Source of the DNA: CAJBLF01 sp964560855
Lineage (GTDB): Bacteria > Patescibacteriota > Gracilibacteria > Absconditabacterales > Absconditicoccaceae
DNA: 17,113 nt
Reading direction: 5' to 3'
NCBI GenBank assembly: GCA_964560855.1
Contig: CAZLLU010000016.1
Span: 1-17,113, forward strand
Positions 15,543 through 17,113 of this stretch are shown in pieces. The position numbers and the translations under genes are program-made. The stretch's first letter is position 1, and each line of letters begins with the position of its first letter. A model generated the notes under the pieces. That model was given only the letters and a program-made list of their open reading frames with translations. It did no database searches and was not told the origin of the DNA.

Positions 15543-16982
15543 ATGGCTACTACAACTATAACCGAGCAATTGCGCTCTGGTCAGATAGTCATTCCTGTTA
15601 TCAAGGAAGGACAAAAAGTAAAAGGAACCGTCCTTAAAGTCATCGAAAACGGTATTTTGGTTGATTGCGGCAACAACGCATTCACTGGAGTTATTTTATC
15701 TAAGGAAGTGAAAGAACTCGAGAGATCAGGATATGATTTGGAACCAGGAAGAGAAATCGAACTTGAGATCGTAAATACTAATATCAGACATGAAGACGGA
15801 CATTACATTGTGTCTATCACAAAATTATTGCAATACGATATATGGAAATCCATTATGAAGAAATTCGAAGCTGATGATGTGATTACTGTCATTCCTACCG
15901 AAGCAAATCTTGGAGGTCTGTTGGTCGATATGCATGGTATCAAGTGATTCGTTCCATTGTCTCAACTTGCTCCTATCCATTACCCTAGAGTAGAGGATGG
16001 AGATCAAGAGATTATCTTTGAAAAACTTTTGGATCTTATCGGAAAAGAACTCAAAGTAAGAATCATCAATATCGATGAAGATGAAAAGAGAATCGTCCTT
16101 TCAGAAAGAGAAGCATTGAAAGAAGAAAGAGAAAATATCCTCAAGGATCTTGAAGTTGGAAAGGTGTATGATGGAGTGGTCAGCGGATTATCTTCTTATG
16201 GATTATTCGTCACGATCGGAGGAACTGTCGAAGGATTGGTTCATATCTCTGAAATCACTTATGGACACGTCAACAATATTGAAAAACTCGGACACATTGG
16301 AGATAAAATCAGTGTTAAGGTTATCGGTCTTGAAAATGGAAAGATCTCATTATCAAGTAAAAAATTGAAAGACGATCCGCGGACAGCATTGCCAAAACAA
16401 TACAAAGTCGGCGATATTCTCGAAGGAGAAGTCATCAGATTTGTTCCTTATGGAGTATTCGTCAGAGTGTTCCAAGATATCAACGGTTTGGTTCACTTGA
16501 GCGAGCTTTCACAAAAGTCTATCCAGAACCCTAATGAAGTGGTAAAAATTGGACAGATTGTAAAGACCAAGATCATTTTGCTTGATCCTAAGAATAGAAA
16601 GATTGGATTGAGTATGAAGGGTGTTTGAGAAGATAAAGCTTCTTCTGTTGCAGACAAGCCTTCAGAGAATGTGTCTATCAAAAAAGTTGTTACCAAGACT
16701 ATAGAGGAGACTCCAGTAGCTGAATCTGAAGAAGAAGTACCAGCGAAGAAATTCGAAGGTAAGGGACTTGCAGGTGTCGTCAAGAAACTCTCTGAAGAGA
16801 AACTTGAAGACAAGGCTAAAAGGATAACTGAGAAACTTGAGAAGAATCCAGACAAAAAAGATAAGGTCGTTGAAAAGGAGAAGAAACCAGCAGCAAAGAA
16901 AACAACCAAGAAAGCTGAAGACGCAGAAGATGCAGAAATTTCAGAAAAGAAGACTGCAGCGAAGAAAACAACTAAGAAATAA
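15543..16982 (+). CDS. rpsA: 30S ribosomal protein S1 with lysine-rich tail
   Basis: A 479-residue protein with four S1 (OB-fold RNA-binding) domains at about residues 22-95, 110-187, 206-276 and 289-360; the last two have the classic GxVxxxxxYGxFV and GLVHxSEL motifs. A long charged tail (about 361-479) follows, rich in Lys, Glu and Ala and ending with two copies of AAKKTTKK, an unusual extension that may bind RNA or DNA. TGA gives Gly at codons 135 and 362. CGG at codon 280 is the Trp of the conserved DPW motif before domain four. TGG also encodes Trp at 101. S1 promotes binding of mRNAs without strong Shine-Dalgarno sites, which fits the T-rich leaders around it. Confidence 0.93.
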
Positions 16983-17003
16983 TATATTTCTAATATATTT
17001 CTG
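16983..17003. repeat. TAATATATTTCT direct repeat
   Basis: Two adjacent copies of an 11-base AATATATTTCT-type unit just after the S1 stop. Confidence 0.5.
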
Positions 17004-17010
17004 ATAAAAG

Positions 17011-17066
17011 ATACCGTATTCTGTCTCCCGCCATGGCGGGCAAGCCGGACTGCGGTATTTTTTTTT
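17011..17066 (+). terminator. Intrinsic terminator after rpsA with GC-rich palindrome
   Basis: ATACCG (17011-17016) pairs with CGGTAT (17053-17058), enclosing the perfect 14-base palindrome CCCGCCATGGCGGG (17027-17040), followed by ten T. The GC-rich core stands out sharply from its AT-rich surroundings. Confidence 0.85.
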
Positions 17067-17113
17067 GTATTTGATTTTTGATATTATTTTCTTAAAATGT
17101 CAATTCAAATAAA

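Noticed and set aside
17011..17066. Attachment site or end of a mobile element
   Set aside because: The palindrome sits in an ordinary terminator stem with a T-tract, with no integrase or transposase in the window.

Overview
This window comes from a recoded, AT-rich bacterium of the candidate phylum Absconditabacteria (formerly SR1), most likely the order Absconditabacterales. Under the standard code nearly every gene looks broken by TGA. If TGA is read as glycine the pieces join in single frames, and the recoded residues fall on conserved glycines (helicase motif V of a UvrB-like protein, the GxGxxA site of thioredoxin reductase, the CPMG site of a ferredoxin). All stops are TAA or TAG. CGA and CGG also behave as tryptophan: they occupy the Trp positions of thioredoxin (WCGPC and the Trp three residues before it), two PKD domains (W-x-FGDG), the DPW motif of ribosomal protein S1, the Trp of S16 and an EYW motif in thioredoxin reductase. 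Invariant arginines use AGA, AGG, CGT or CGC. This matches the code I recall as NCBI table 37 (TGA=Gly, CGA/CGG=Trp). Coordinates below assume it.

Layout: 1-1920 (+) holds rpmG (L33), rpsP (S16), two small membrane proteins and a [4Fe-4S] ferredoxin. 1936-4779 (-) is one 947-residue exported surface protein with an SLH-like N-terminus, thrombospondin type 3 calcium repeats and PKD domains. 4957-6063 (+) has a small unknown protein and a stand-alone C-terminal half of UvrB. 6067-7884 (-) is a pair of MscS-type channels. 8038-9540 (+) is a membrane-anchored exported protein of unknown function. 9673-11081 (-) holds thioredoxin and thioredoxin reductase. 11312-11734 (+) is a degenerate receiver-domain protein.

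11897-14853 (+) looks like part of an envelope or type IV secretion-like locus: a PrgI-like two-helix protein, a BatA-like von Willebrand A protein, a signal-peptide-bearing T4SS-pilin-like protein, and a larger membrane protein that seems to contain three pilin-like modules in tandem. No secretion ATPase is in the window. 14950-17113 (+) returns to translation: tRNA-Arg(CCT), rpsO (S15), and a four-domain ribosomal protein S1 with a lysine-rich tail.

The gene order mixes translation genes with surface, envelope and redox genes, as expected for a small epibiont-type genome. There are no insertion sequences, CRISPR arrays or prophage genes. Start sites mostly lack a clear Shine-Dalgarno sequence and are preceded by T-rich leaders, whereas promoters of the TTGNNN-N16/17-TATAAT type, including extended -10 forms, are readable in many gaps.
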